Positions 37,370 to 45,954 of a stretch of DNA of 64,000 bases are shown here, piece by piece. Every line of letters begins with the position of its first letter. Position 1 is the stretch's first letter. The position numbers and the translations under genes are program-made. The stretch is from Pseudomonadota bacterium (GTDB taxonomy: Bacteria > Pseudomonadota > Alphaproteobacteria > Caulobacterales > Caulobacteraceae): contig JAFECT010000002.1 in assembly GCA_018241995.1 (NCBI GenBank), positions 186,001 through 250,000 on the forward strand, in the 5' to 3' direction. The notes beneath the pieces are model-generated. The model was not told the origin of the DNA, did not search any database, and saw only the letters and a program-made list of their open reading frames with translations.

Positions 37370-38440
37370 CTAATGCGCGCGCTGCAGTTCGGTCGCGCCG
37401 GGCTCCGGCGGGGTCGAGGTGTTGGTCCCGACGGTGCGGCCGTCGCGCAGGCGCCACTGATGTTCGGTGTTCTCCAGCTCGCGCGGTCCGTTGACCGGGT
37501 CGTTGAAGGTAGCGGTGCCGCGGGTGGCCTGGGCCCAGTGCTCCATCGCCCGGTCATGCACGGCGTTCTTGTAGTCGAAGCTCGACTTGATCGACTGCGA
37601 CACCGCCTCCTGCGTCGCCGCGACGATGCGCGAAGCGTTCATCACCGCGCCGGACTGGCGCTGCGACCAGTTCTGGTCGAGTTGGAAGGTGGCGTTCATG
37701 TGCGCCAGGATGTCGGCGGCCTGTTGCGCATGGTCAGCGCGGCTGGCGAAGCCCGACATCGAGGACGCTTGCCACATGCCCGCGCCGCCCTGAACCTGGG
37801 CCGCGAGCGTCGTGGCGAAAGCGTAGCCCGCGCCCGGCGCGCCCTGCCAGCTGCAGTCGAACTTGGCCTCACCGGACCTGGTCGAGGCCTGCACCCCGCC
37901 CTGCTGGTAGCCGAAGTCGATGGCCTGGTCGGCCTGGGGCAGGGGCGCGCCTGCGATCTGGCGCGGTCCGCCGCAGACGCGGCTGATGCGGTTGGCTCCC
38001 CAGGTGCGGGCGAACACATCGCCGGGCGCGTAGCGGGCGATGATGGCGACATTGCCGTAACCGATCTGGTAGGGCGACCCCTCGCGCATGCCCGCGAACT
38101 CGGTCATCTGGTTGGGCATGACGAAGTTGGGCACGCTCTGGTCGCCCAGGAACACCTCCATCGAGCCGTCCGGCGAACGGGCGACGATCTCCGAGCGGAC
38201 ATCCTGGGTGGTGAGGCGGCGCAAGCCCCCCTGCACCTGCCAGCCCACGGGCACCTCCACGCTGAAGGAATGCTCGTTCGGGTCGGTGAAGGTGGTCCAC
38301 TGCACGGCCGGACCGCCCATGCCCATGAACCCGCCGCCCTGCTGGCCGGCCTGGCCGTTGGCGGCGGGCTTGGAGCAGGCGGCGAGGCTGAGGGCCGCGA
38401 TGGCGGTTGCGGCGAGCGTGACGCGAATCGACTGGGTCAT
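37370..38440 (-). CDS. Lipoprotein of unknown function with a CRP-type site upstream
   Basis: 356 aa. Signal peptide with lipobox LAAC (Cys22), then a Gly/Gln/Met-rich linker (GQAGQQGGGFMGMGG) and a beta-rich domain (FSVEVPVGWQVQGG). The last third is helical with an HAQQAADILAHMNATF segment and a polar C-terminus. Not recognised. Start ATG 38440 has a strong GGAGGG ribosome-binding site. A perfect TGTGA-N6-TCACA lies 83-98 bases upstream, next to the CRP/cyclase operon, making it a likely cAMP-CRP target. Confidence 0.8.
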   Translation of the reverse strand: MTQSIRVTLAATAIAALSLAACSKPAANGQAGQQGGGFMGMGGPAVQWTTFTDPNEHSFSVEVPVGWQVQGGLRRLTTQDVRSEIVARSPDGSMEVFLGDQSVPNFVMPNQMTEFAGMREGSPYQIGYGNVAIIARYAPGDVFARTWGANRISRVCGGPRQIAGAPLPQADQAIDFGYQQGGVQASTRSGEAKFDCSWQGAPGAGYAFATTLAAQVQGGAGMWQASSMSGFASRADHAQQAADILAHMNATFQLDQNWSQRQSGAVMNASRIVAATQEAVSQSIKSSFDYKNAVHDRAMEHWAQATRGTATFNDPVNGPRELENTEHQWRLRDGRTVGTNTSTPPEPGATELQRAH

Positions 38441-38522
38441 GACATTCCCTCCGGAAGGTCTGCGCCGGCGGGCGGTCCGCCGGCTGTCGAGAACGGTTCT
38501 AGGGCGACGACGCGGAGCGGCC

Positions 38523-38538
38523 TGTGAGGCCGCTCACA
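38523..38538. promoter_or_regulatory. Perfect CRP-type operator
   Basis: TGTGAGGCCGCTCACA is an exact TGTGA-N6-TCACA palindrome. It lies between the CRP-type regulator's stop (12 bases away) and the lipoprotein gene start. The local regulator has the CRP-style recognition residues R-E-x-x-x-R, consistent with this half-site. Confidence 0.75.
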
Positions 38539-38549
38539 CCGTCTCATGT

Positions 38550-39263
38550 TCAGGCCTCCAGCCCGGCGATGCGGCCGAGCGCCGGCCGGTCCTTGAGGAT
38601 CAGCACGCCGCGGTCGATCTCGATGATCTCCCGACCCAGCCAATCCTGCAGCAGGCGGTTCACGCTCTCGCGGCTCACCCCCATGTGCCCGGCGATCTCG
38701 CGCTGGGGCAGGGAGACGGTCAGGCGTCGGCCCTTGGGCGTGTCGAAACCGAAGTGCTCGCCCAGCAGCAGCAGGCGCTTGGCCAGCCGCGCCGGCAGCT
38801 CCAGGAACACCGCGTCCTCATAGCGATCCGACACCCAGCGCAGGCGTGCGGTCATGGCCGTCAGCATGCGCAGCATCAAGCCGGGTTGGCTCTCCAGGAA
38901 CGGGATCATGTCCCTTCGGTCCAAGGCAAGCAGCGTTGCGGGCTCCACAGCGGTGGCGTCGGCGGTGCGCTCGCCGCCGTCCAGCAGGGCGACCTCGCCG
39001 AACACCGAGGGCGCGCCCAAGAGGTTCAGCACCACTTCCCGACCCTCGGTCGAGCCGGTGGAGATCTTCACGCGCCCGCGCTCGATCACATAGAGCGCCT
39101 GGTTCAGGTCGCCTTTGCGGAAGATCACCTCGCCCGCTTTGAACGCCTGGGTGCGCGCGAAGGCCGACAGGCGCTCCAGGTCGCCGGGCGAGAGGCCCTC
39201 GAACAAAGCGGCGCGCGACAGGGCCTGGGCCTTTGCGGCGGGGGAGCGGGGCTCGCTCAGCAT
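38550..39263 (-). CDS. CRP-type cAMP-responsive transcriptional regulator
   Basis: 237 aa. The N-terminal cyclic nucleotide-binding domain has a phosphate-binding cassette GEVALLDGGERTADA with Gly89-Glu90 and Arg99-Thr100, the residues that hold cAMP in CRP. The C-terminal HTH (about 182-215) has GVSRESVNRLL: Arg198, Glu199 and Arg203 match the TGTGA-reading residues of E. coli CRP. There is no Cys anywhere, so it is not an Fe-S FNR. It follows two adenylate cyclase-type genes on the same strand, three bases after the second, giving cyclase and receptor in one operon. Confidence 0.9.
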   Translation of the reverse strand: MLSEPRSPAAKAQALSRAALFEGLSPGDLERLSAFARTQAFKAGEVIFRKGDLNQALYVIERGRVKISTGSTEGREVVLNLLGAPSVFGEVALLDGGERTADATAVEPATLLALDRRDMIPFLESQPGLMLRMLTAMTARLRWVSDRYEDAVFLELPARLAKRLLLLGEHFGFDTPKGRRLTVSLPQREIAGHMGVSRESVNRLLQDWLGREIIEIDRGVLILKDRPALGRIAGLEA

Positions 39264-39266
39264 GGC

Positions 39267-40574
39267 TCAGGCGTCTCCTGTGGGCGCGAAGGCCGGGCGG
39301 CCGCCGACATTGCGCGGCGCCAGTCCGCGACCCGCCGCCGCGTCGGCCTGGATCGCAAGCTTGACCGCAGGAGCCGAGACCAGCAAGCCGACGCCTTCCT
39401 GCCGCGTCGCCGCCTGCAGCGCCTGGGCTCCGTCCACCGGCGGGCCGGCGACGACCAACGACATCGCGCGCCCCTCGCCGGCGAGCCCTGCGGCCGTCTC
39501 GCCCGCATCGACGCCGACGGCGAGGGCGGGCGGATCCTCGGGGAAGGCGCGCGCGGACGCTTCGGGCCAGGCGGCGACGAGACGCTCGGCGCAGGCGATG
39601 GCGGCGGACGCCGCGGACTCCGCATCGCCGGTCATGCCGAACACGGCGCTCACCCCGTCGCCGGTGAACTTCAGCACCCCGCCGCCGTACTCGAACACCA
39701 GGCCCTCGACGAAGCCGTGATAAACGCGAAGGCCCCGCGCCACGGCGTCCGGCGCCATGACCCTGGCTCGGCCCGAGAAGCCGACGAGATCGCAGTCGAT
39801 CACCGTCAGAGTCCGACGCGTCCGGGCCTGCGCCGCACGCGCGGCCAGCAGGGCCTCGACCACCGGGGCCGAGAAGTGGGCGGCGAGGCCGGAGCGCACC
39901 GCGTGCTGGTCGGCGGCGCGCCGGGCCAGGGCGCGGGTGCGCCACGCGGCCAGCGCCAGGGCCACGGTGCAGCAGGCGATCGCCGTCAGCTCCAGGGTGA
40001 AGACGTCCAGATTGAAGAACCGCGGGCGGGTGACGATCTCGAGGAAGTTGATGAAGCTGATCGGGGTCTCGTTGAGCGAGTTCTTGGTGACCGTGCCCGG
40101 CTCGCGCAGGGCCAGCTGGCCGGCCGTGAACCAGGCCGCGAACAGGCACGCGCCCGACCACCAGACGATGGCCGGCCGGGCGGTGATGGCGTTCAGCGCC
40201 AGGATGCAGAGCAGGAACAGCACCGCCGGCGAAAAGAACAGCATGGCGGCGGGCGGGCGCGGATTGCCGTCGAACAGGTCGCCGAAGAAGATCGCCAGCG
40301 TCATCAGCACGATCTCGGCCGCGACCAGGCCGTAGCGCGCCGCCTGTCCCCAGCGCCCGTCCCCGGCCTTCCAGGCCAGCCAGCCTAGCGCGGTGACGCC
40401 TGCGCCGATCAGCAGCGCCGAAAGCCCCGACGACCAACCGAAGCAGGCGAACAGGATCACGGCCATGATCCCGGCAAGGACAGGACGCGCCAGGAAGGCC
40501 CAGCGCAGGGAGGCCCGCTCGAACTCGGCCATGATTGCAGCCTGGCCGGCGGTCTGCGGCGGCTCGGCCGTCAT
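39267..40574 (-). CDS. Membrane class III cyclase homologue with degenerate catalytic site
   Basis: 435 aa from ATG 40574, overlapping the previous stop by four bases. Several TM helices fill about 25-215, then a cyclase homology domain (about 255-430). The two metal-binding Asp are kept (Asp262 in DCDLVGFS, Asp306 in KFTGDGVSAVFG). The transition-state Asn and Arg of the VNxAxR motif are not: the equivalent segment reads VDGAQAL, with Asp381 and Ala385. It may be a regulatory partner of the intact cyclase, have lost activity, or make another product. Confidence 0.85.
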   Translation of the reverse strand: MTAEPPQTAGQAAIMAEFERASLRWAFLARPVLAGIMAVILFACFGWSSGLSALLIGAGVTALGWLAWKAGDGRWGQAARYGLVAAEIVLMTLAIFFGDLFDGNPRPPAAMLFFSPAVLFLLCILALNAITARPAIVWWSGACLFAAWFTAGQLALREPGTVTKNSLNETPISFINFLEIVTRPRFFNLDVFTLELTAIACCTVALALAAWRTRALARRAADQHAVRSGLAAHFSAPVVEALLAARAAQARTRRTLTVIDCDLVGFSGRARVMAPDAVARGLRVYHGFVEGLVFEYGGGVLKFTGDGVSAVFGMTGDAESAASAAIACAERLVAAWPEASARAFPEDPPALAVGVDAGETAAGLAGEGRAMSLVVAGPPVDGAQALQAATRQEGVGLLVSAPAVKLAIQADAAAGRGLAPRNVGGRPAFAPTGDA

Positions 40575-41896
40575 CGCGCCCACACCGTGATCGGTTCGGC
40601 CTGCCCCCGGACCTCGACGCCCTCGATCCGCGCGAAACCCGGCGGCGCTCCGGCGGCCAGGCGGCCGATCACCGCGTCGCTGGCGGCCAGAGTCCTGCCG
40701 GCCTGGCGCGCGGCGTCGAGCATTCGGCGGGCCAGGTTGACCGTGTCGCCGACCACCCCGAAGGCGCGCTGGCGTTCCGAGCCCACTTCGCCCGAGATCG
40801 CTTCGCCGAAATTGATCCCCGCCGCCGAGCCCGCGAAACCCTGTCGGTCCAGCGCCGCCAGCACGGTCTCGGCGCAATCGACGGCTGCTGCTGCGGGCGC
40901 CGCCTCGGCGGACCCCTCGCCGGTGGGCGCGCCGAACACCGCCATGACGGGGTCACCGACGAAGCGGTCGATCAGGCCGCCGTGCTCGAACACCTGCTGC
41001 TCGACCAGCCGGTACCAGGCCTGCATGCGGTCGAGGTCCACATCTCCGCGCGTGCGGTCGAAGTCCACGAACAACACCGCCACCTCGCCGCGGGCGGTGG
41101 GCAGGGACTGGGCGCCGCGCTCGGCGATGGCGCGCGCTATGGCGGGTGGGAAGAAGCGCGCCAGGAAGGCGCTTTCGCCCTCCGCGCGCACCGCGGCGAT
41201 GACGAGCTCCCGGCCACGGCGCACGCCCAGCAGCAACAGGCCGGAAAGCGCCACCAGCAGCACCGCCTGCAAGGCGACGTACTCCAGCATCAGCACCTGC
41301 GGATGGCTGAGCCGCGCCAGAAGGTCGGGCCAGCCGGTCGCCTGCTCGCGAATGCCGATATCCGTCCGCGCGCCGGGCGTGTGGACGAAGGACCACCAGA
41401 TCCCCCCCAACCAAACCGACAACAGCGCGCCGCCCGCCACCGCGATCAGCCGCGCCGACAGAGGGAAGATCGCCATGCACAGCACCGCCGCCAGGATCAG
41501 CACGTCCTGCAGGCGCACGGCCAGGAATTGCGGATAGTCGGCGATCTCTTCCGGAACCCAGCCGAACACCAGGGCGCATATCACGCCCGCATCGACCGCG
41601 AAGAAGGCGAAGGACCAGGGCACCGGCCGGGCCGCCTTGCGCGAGATCAGGTAGTTGATCAGGCCCGACAGGATCGCGACGGCCACCAGGGCGCTGCGAT
41701 AGCGGAACACCGGATTGTCGAGCGCCCAGCGCGCATCGGTGATGTAGCTGTAGAACAGCAGGGCGAAGATCGCGAGGCGGCCGAACACCGCCAGCTGCAC
41801 CCCTCGGCGGGTCTCGCGCGCAAAGGCGTCATGCAGCACCTCCGCCTCAAGCGGATCGCTCGCCGGCCCCTGAACCTGGCTCTGGCCCTGGTCCAT
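40571..41896 (-). CDS. Membrane class III adenylate/guanylate cyclase
   Basis: 441 aa from ATG 41896; the longer open frame upstream runs into another gene and lacks sense. About six TM helices (40-230) precede a catalytic domain (about 270-441). Complete site: metal Asp278 (FVDFD) and Asp315 (RFVGDPVMAVFG), and the transition-state pair Asn387/Arg391 (GDTVNLARRM). First gene of an operon with a second, degenerate cyclase and a cAMP-type CRP, so the product is most likely cAMP made at the inner membrane. Confidence 0.92.
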   Translation of the reverse strand: MDQGQSQVQGPASDPLEAEVLHDAFARETRRGVQLAVFGRLAIFALLFYSYITDARWALDNPVFRYRSALVAVAILSGLINYLISRKAARPVPWSFAFFAVDAGVICALVFGWVPEEIADYPQFLAVRLQDVLILAAVLCMAIFPLSARLIAVAGGALLSVWLGGIWWSFVHTPGARTDIGIREQATGWPDLLARLSHPQVLMLEYVALQAVLLVALSGLLLLGVRRGRELVIAAVRAEGESAFLARFFPPAIARAIAERGAQSLPTARGEVAVLFVDFDRTRGDVDLDRMQAWYRLVEQQVFEHGGLIDRFVGDPVMAVFGAPTGEGSAEAAPAAAAVDCAETVLAALDRQGFAGSAAGINFGEAISGEVGSERQRAFGVVGDTVNLARRMLDAARQAGRTLAASDAVIGRLAAGAPPGFARIEGVEVRGQAEPITVWAR

Positions 41897-41966
41897 CCGC
41901 GCCCCTCTCCCGCGCGGCAGTATGGAGAAGTCGCGGAGTCGTGGAAACCCGCAGAGCGCGAGCGGC

Positions 41967-42626
41967 TCAGAGCCGCCGATAGTCGACGGTGGAGCCGTCC
42001 TTGGCCTTGGCCCGCAAGGCGATCCAGGTTCCGGCGGCGTCGTACCAGTCGTCGACGCCCATCTCACCGGCGAGGATGACGTGCGTGGCGCGCTGCGGCC
42101 TCAGGCCCGGCGCGGAGAAGGTCTCCTCGCGGCGCGAGGCGCTCAGCTTAAGGAGCTTGCCGTCCTGTGGATTGAACAGGGGCGGGCGGATCATCGCCAT
42201 GTTCCAGTGCGTCAGGGGCGCGGCCTCGGGCGGCAACACGATCTTTCCGACTTTCGAGCTGTCGATGGCGACCCCTCGCTCAGTCCGATTGGCGGCGACC
42301 TTGATCCGATTGTCGGTGGCCTCGGTGCGGCTCTCGAGGCCGATGAAACGGCCGCCGCGCCAGTGCTCCGTGGCGTGATGGGCGTAGCGGTAGACGGTGA
42401 TCGGCCCCAGGCCCACGCTGAGGGCGACCTCGGTGTGGACGGTCAAGTCCTCGCCCGCCTGGGCGAAGCTCAGCCGATGCTCGCCGATCTTCTTGCCGTT
42501 GCGCCAGGCGGCGAAGGCCAGGTGACCGGAAGGCGGGACAGCGGCGAAGGCCGGAGCCGCCAGGACAAGGCCGGGCGCGGCCAGGATCAGACTGCGTCGG
42601 GAAAGCAGGCGGTGTTCACAAGGCAT
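41967..42626 (-). CDS. Secreted DUF6134-like protein
   Basis: 219 aa from ATG 42626, which opens a twin-arginine-like signal (SRRSLILAAPGLVLAAPAFA). The mature part is beta-rich: GHLAFAAWRNGKKIGEHRLSF, TVYRYAHHATEHWRGGRFIGLESRTEA, and ends DDWYDAAGTWIALRAKAKDGSTVDYRRL, as in DUF6134 proteins. Function unknown. An FNR/FixK-type box lies about 75 bases upstream of the start. Confidence 0.7.
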   Translation of the reverse strand: MPCEHRLLSRRSLILAAPGLVLAAPAFAAVPPSGHLAFAAWRNGKKIGEHRLSFAQAGEDLTVHTEVALSVGLGPITVYRYAHHATEHWRGGRFIGLESRTEATDNRIKVAANRTERGVAIDSSKVGKIVLPPEAAPLTHWNMAMIRPPLFNPQDGKLLKLSASRREETFSAPGLRPQRATHVILAGEMGVDDWYDAAGTWIALRAKAKDGSTVDYRRL

Positions 42627-42699
42627 CACTCGACTCCGGCTCCCGACCCGCGTTCTACGATTCAGCGGCCGTGGCGGATCATCGGTAAACAGGGCGTCC

Positions 42700-42713
42700 T
42701 TGATCCAGGTCAA
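42700..42713. promoter_or_regulatory. FNR/FixK-type box
   Basis: TTGATCCAGGTCAA fits TTGAY-N4-RTCAA exactly. It lies between the secreted DUF6134-like gene (start 74 bases away on the minus strand) and a 2OG oxygenase gene (162 bases away on the plus strand). FixK controls microaerobic genes in Caulobacter. A 14-mer like this occurs by chance at low rate. Confidence 0.6.
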
Positions 42714-42874
42714 GGACCGCAGCGGCCGATCGCCTCAGAAAAGCCTTCGCCGCTTGCGACCTCGGGCCGCCTCGACAATGGGGGCTTCTAGGCCCACATG
42801 CCGCCCTGCGGCGAATTCGGTTGCGCCGCGGCGCGTCGCGGCGTGCTATGACGGCGTTCTCTCGGGGGTATCGC

Positions 42875-43564
42875 GTGACCAAGCCTGTGCAGATGCAAGA
42901 TGGGGCCCAGACCCTGACCGATGCGGTGATGGCTTCGCTGGACGCGACCTTCGCCAACGGCGCCCGGTTCGAGCAGCCGTACCGTCATTGGATCATGTCG
43001 GACGTTTTCCCCAAGGCGGTGGCACAGACCCTTTACCGCCTGCCGTTCGAGACCGCCGACCTGCATGGCGTCTCCGGCAAGCGTGAGCTGCACAACGACA
43101 CGCGCAAGTATTTCGACGCCGAGACCAATGCGGTCTTCCCCGAATGCCTCGCCGTCGCGGACGCTTTCCAGGCCCCCGAGACCGTGGCGGCCATCGAGAA
43201 GGCCACCGGCGCCGACCTGACCGGGACCTACGTCCGCCTCGAGTACGCTCAGGACATCGACGGCTTCTGGCTGCAGCCGCACACCGACCTCGGCGTGAAG
43301 AAGTTCACCATGCTGATCTACCTCGGCGAGGGGACTGACCAGCTGGACCTCGGCACCGATATCTACAGCGACGCCGAGACCTGGGCGAAGCGGCCTGAAT
43401 TCACGCCCAACACCGCGCTGATCTTCGTGCCCGGCGACAATACCTGGCATGGGTTCGAGCCCCGCACCATCAAGGGCGTGCGCAAGTCGGTGATCATGAA
43501 CTACGTGACCGACGAATGGCGCGCGCGCGAACAGCTGGCCTATCCGAACACCCCGGTTAAGTGA
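42875..43564 (+). CDS. 2OG-Fe(II) oxygenase family protein
   Basis: 229 aa from GTG 42875, chosen because GGGGG stands seven bases upstream; an ATG at 42848 would add nine residues. Iron ligands His and Asp in QPHTDLGVKKFTMLIYL, a distal His in NTWHGF, and an Arg for 2-oxoglutarate in the following strand. Fits prolyl-hydroxylase-like enzymes of the polysaccharide or peptide-modifying type. Similar in layout to the oxygenase at 49300-49917. Substrate unknown. Confidence 0.82.
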   Translation: MTKPVQMQDGAQTLTDAVMASLDATFANGARFEQPYRHWIMSDVFPKAVAQTLYRLPFETADLHGVSGKRELHNDTRKYFDAETNAVFPECLAVADAFQAPETVAAIEKATGADLTGTYVRLEYAQDIDGFWLQPHTDLGVKKFTMLIYLGEGTDQLDLGTDIYSDAETWAKRPEFTPNTALIFVPGDNTWHGFEPRTIKGVRKSVIMNYVTDEWRAREQLAYPNTPVK

Positions 43565-43580
43565 TCCGGCGCCGAACGCC

Positions 43581-43796
43581 ATGCACCCCCTGGACGTCAC
43601 CATCCTGAAACACGGCTGGACGCCGACCGTGTTCTTCTTTTTCGGCGCGATCCTGGCGGTGCTGTTCCTGTTCTCGGGCCTGGGCGTGCGCGCCCGCACC
43701 CCGGCCATTCGTCTGGTCTTCCGGGCCCTGGCGGCCGTGACCGGCGCGGGCGCAGTGATCTGCCTGATCGGCTGGGCCTGGAAGAGCCTGACCTAG
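43581..43796 (+). CDS. Small two-TM membrane protein
   Basis: 71 aa with two hydrophobic helices (about 17-36 and 47-66) joined by a short basic loop (RARTPAIRLVFR). Cotranscribed with the preceding oxygenase (16 bases apart). Its stop overlaps the stop of the convergent ELM1-like gene by four bases. Function unknown. Confidence 0.65.
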   Translation: MHPLDVTILKHGWTPTVFFFFGAILAVLFLFSGLGVRARTPAIRLVFRALAAVTGAGAVICLIGWAWKSLT

Positions 43797-44755
43797 ACGC
43801 CGCGTTTCGCCAGGATCGCCTTCACCGCATCCGCGGCCTGGCGGGTCGCCTCCTTGGCCGTGGATTTCGTCGGCGGCTCGGCCTCGCCTTCGAAGCGCCT
43901 GACCAGCCCGGCCTCCAGCATGTTCTGCAGGAAGCCTGCGTGGCGCCCGCCCTCCAGTTCCAGGTCGAACACCTCGACCGGGTGCGGGGTGGAGATGGCT
44001 TCTGAGACCATCGAGAGGCTGTCGCTGGTCACCACCAGCCGGTCGGCGAGCGCCAGGATGCCGCGATAGGGGTTGGGGTCGTTGAGGTCCCAGACGAAGA
44101 CGCGCGGATCATCGGCGAAGGCTTGCCGGAACAGCGCCCGCACCGCCTCGGGCGTGCGGCGTGACGGGGTGATGGCCAGGCCGGCGCCGCTCTCGGCCCG
44201 CATCGCCTGTAACCGGTCGATCAGGGTCTGGCCGTCCTCGACGGTGAAGTCACGGCCTCGCGTCGCGCCGCCCAGGATCACGCCCACCAGCGGCTTGCCG
44301 AGCGGCGCAAAGCGTTCGCGCCACGCATCGGCCGCCGCCTCCAGCTTGGCGGGCGTGACGTCGTGCAGGGCCGTCAGCACGTTCAGGACGTTGGGTCCCT
44401 TCACCCGGTCGTGGGGCAGGGCGACGACCAGGTCGAACCGCTTCGGATCGGCCAGGGGATCCTGCACGTGGGCGACAACCGTCCGACCGCCCGAGGCCTT
44501 GCGGATGGCGGCGGCGGCGATGGCCGACTTGCGCCCGCAGCTGACCACCAGATCCGGCCAGGGCGGCGCGACCGGATCGCCGGAGACGCCCCTGAGCGCG
44601 AAGGGCAGGGCGCCCGCCGGCAGCCAGCTCCAGGGCGCGCCGACGGTGATGGTTTTCTCGATCACGGTGTCGGCCACCGCCTCGGCCAGGCCGCGCGCCT
44701 GGGTGCGCATGCCCGCCGCGCCGGTGGTCAGGGTCCAGGCGACGAGGGCGTTCAT
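43793..44755 (-). CDS. ELM1/DUF1022 family protein
   Basis: 320 aa. A GT-B-like fold with DLVVSCGRKSAIAAAAIRKASGG, VAHVQDPLADPKRFDLVVALPHDRVKG, GVILGGATRGRDF and LVVTSDSLSMVSEAI matches the mitochondrial-fission ELM1/DUF1022 group. Bacterial members are usually in envelope glycan loci and are thought to be glycosyltransferase-like; no reaction is established. Follows manC closely on the minus strand. Confidence 0.85.
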   Translation of the reverse strand: MNALVAWTLTTGAAGMRTQARGLAEAVADTVIEKTITVGAPWSWLPAGALPFALRGVSGDPVAPPWPDLVVSCGRKSAIAAAAIRKASGGRTVVAHVQDPLADPKRFDLVVALPHDRVKGPNVLNVLTALHDVTPAKLEAAADAWRERFAPLGKPLVGVILGGATRGRDFTVEDGQTLIDRLQAMRAESGAGLAITPSRRTPEAVRALFRQAFADDPRVFVWDLNDPNPYRGILALADRLVVTSDSLSMVSEAISTPHPVEVFDLELEGGRHAGFLQNMLEAGLVRRFEGEAEPPTKSTAKEATRQAADAVKAILAKRGV

Positions 44756-44759
44756 CGGG

Positions 44760-45815
44760 TCAAGCCTTCGGCGCCATCTTGTCGAGCAAAGCCTTCACCT
44801 CTTCGTCGCGGCCGCGCTTGGCGACCAGCACGCCCTGCGGCGTGGCGACGATGATCAGGTCCTCGACCCCGATGGCGGTGACCGACAGGCCCTCGGCGCG
44901 CACCAGCACGTTTTGGACGTCGTGCAGGGTCACCGAGCCGTCGGACACGGCGCCGGCCTCGTCCTTCTTTCCGGCCTTCCACAGCGACGACCAGGAGCCG
45001 AGGTCGGCCCAATCCATATCGACCGGCGCCACGGCGCACCGATCGGTGCGCTCCATCAGGCAGCGGTCGATGGCGATCTTCGGCGCGTGGGTGAAGGCCG
45101 CCTTGTCGAGCGTCAGGCGACCGGGCGCGCGATGGCCGCCGCGCCAGGCGACCTCGGCCGCCTGCAGCACGTCGGGCGCATGGCGCTCAAGCTCCTCCAA
45201 GGTCCGGCGCACCGGCATCAGGAACATGCCGCTGTTCCACAGGCATCCTTCGGCGATCAACTCGGCTGCGCGCCTCGCATCGGGTTTCTCCTCGAAGCGC
45301 GCGACCGGGCGCACGGCGGCGTCGCCTGCGGCGGGGCGAATATAGCCATAGCCGGTGGCGGGGTGGTCCGGACGCACGCCGAACAGCACGATGGAGCCCA
45401 GCGCGGCCGCCTGGGCGCCAAGTTCAACCGCGCCGACGAAGGCTTCCGGCCGTCCCACGGCATGGTCGGTCGGCATGACCAGGGCCAGGGCTTCAGGGTC
45501 ACGCGCGGCGCATTCCAGCAGCGCGGCCGCCACCGCCGGGCCGGTGTCGCGCGCGGCGGGTTCCAGGATCAGGTCGGCCTCGCGCCCGATCTCGGCCAGC
45601 TGCTCGGCGATCAAGGTCTCATGAGCGCCGCCGCCGCTGACGATCGGCCTGGCGAACAGGCTGGCGTCCGAAACCCGCCCCAGCGCCTGCTGGAACAGGG
45701 TCTGGTCGCCGGCGAGCTTGAGGAACTGCTTGGGCCGCCCGCCGTGCGACAGCGGCCACAGGCGCAGGCCGCCCCCGCCGGACAGGAACACCGGGATGAT
45801 CGGAGCGGTGGGCAA
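44760..45815 (-). CDS. manC: Mannose-1-phosphate guanylyltransferase
   Basis: 351 aa, the single-domain form without the C-terminal isomerase cupin. Nucleotide-binding start FLSGGGGLRLWPLSHGGRPKQFL, then VMPTDHAVG, ATGYGYIRP, FEEKPDA and WNSGMFLM. It makes GDP-mannose from mannose-1-phosphate and GTP, feeding mannose into surface polysaccharide. The first motif reads GGGGLRLWP rather than the usual GGSGTRLWP, a mild variation. Four bases from the ELM1-like gene. Confidence 0.9.
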   Translation of the reverse strand: MPTAPIIPVFLSGGGGLRLWPLSHGGRPKQFLKLAGDQTLFQQALGRVSDASLFARPIVSGGGAHETLIAEQLAEIGREADLILEPAARDTGPAVAAALLECAARDPEALALVMPTDHAVGRPEAFVGAVELGAQAAALGSIVLFGVRPDHPATGYGYIRPAAGDAAVRPVARFEEKPDARRAAELIAEGCLWNSGMFLMPVRRTLEELERHAPDVLQAAEVAWRGGHRAPGRLTLDKAAFTHAPKIAIDRCLMERTDRCAVAPVDMDWADLGSWSSLWKAGKKDEAGAVSDGSVTLHDVQNVLVRAEGLSVTAIGVEDLIIVATPQGVLVAKRGRDEEVKALLDKMAPKA

Positions 45816-45954
45816 GCGGCGTGGTCCTCGTCTCAGCGTCCGCTCTCCTTAGAGCGCTTTCCGCCGCAGGGGAATTTCCCGGCGCCGAGCGGCCGTGCTA
45901 TGCGGCGCGTCCTGAGCCGCCCGCCGGCCGTCCACTTCGGAAAGTCCGCCGCGC

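Noticed and set aside
38550..39263. Fe-S FNR oxygen sensor
   Set aside because: The protein has no cysteine and its recognition helix and phosphate cassette match CRP.
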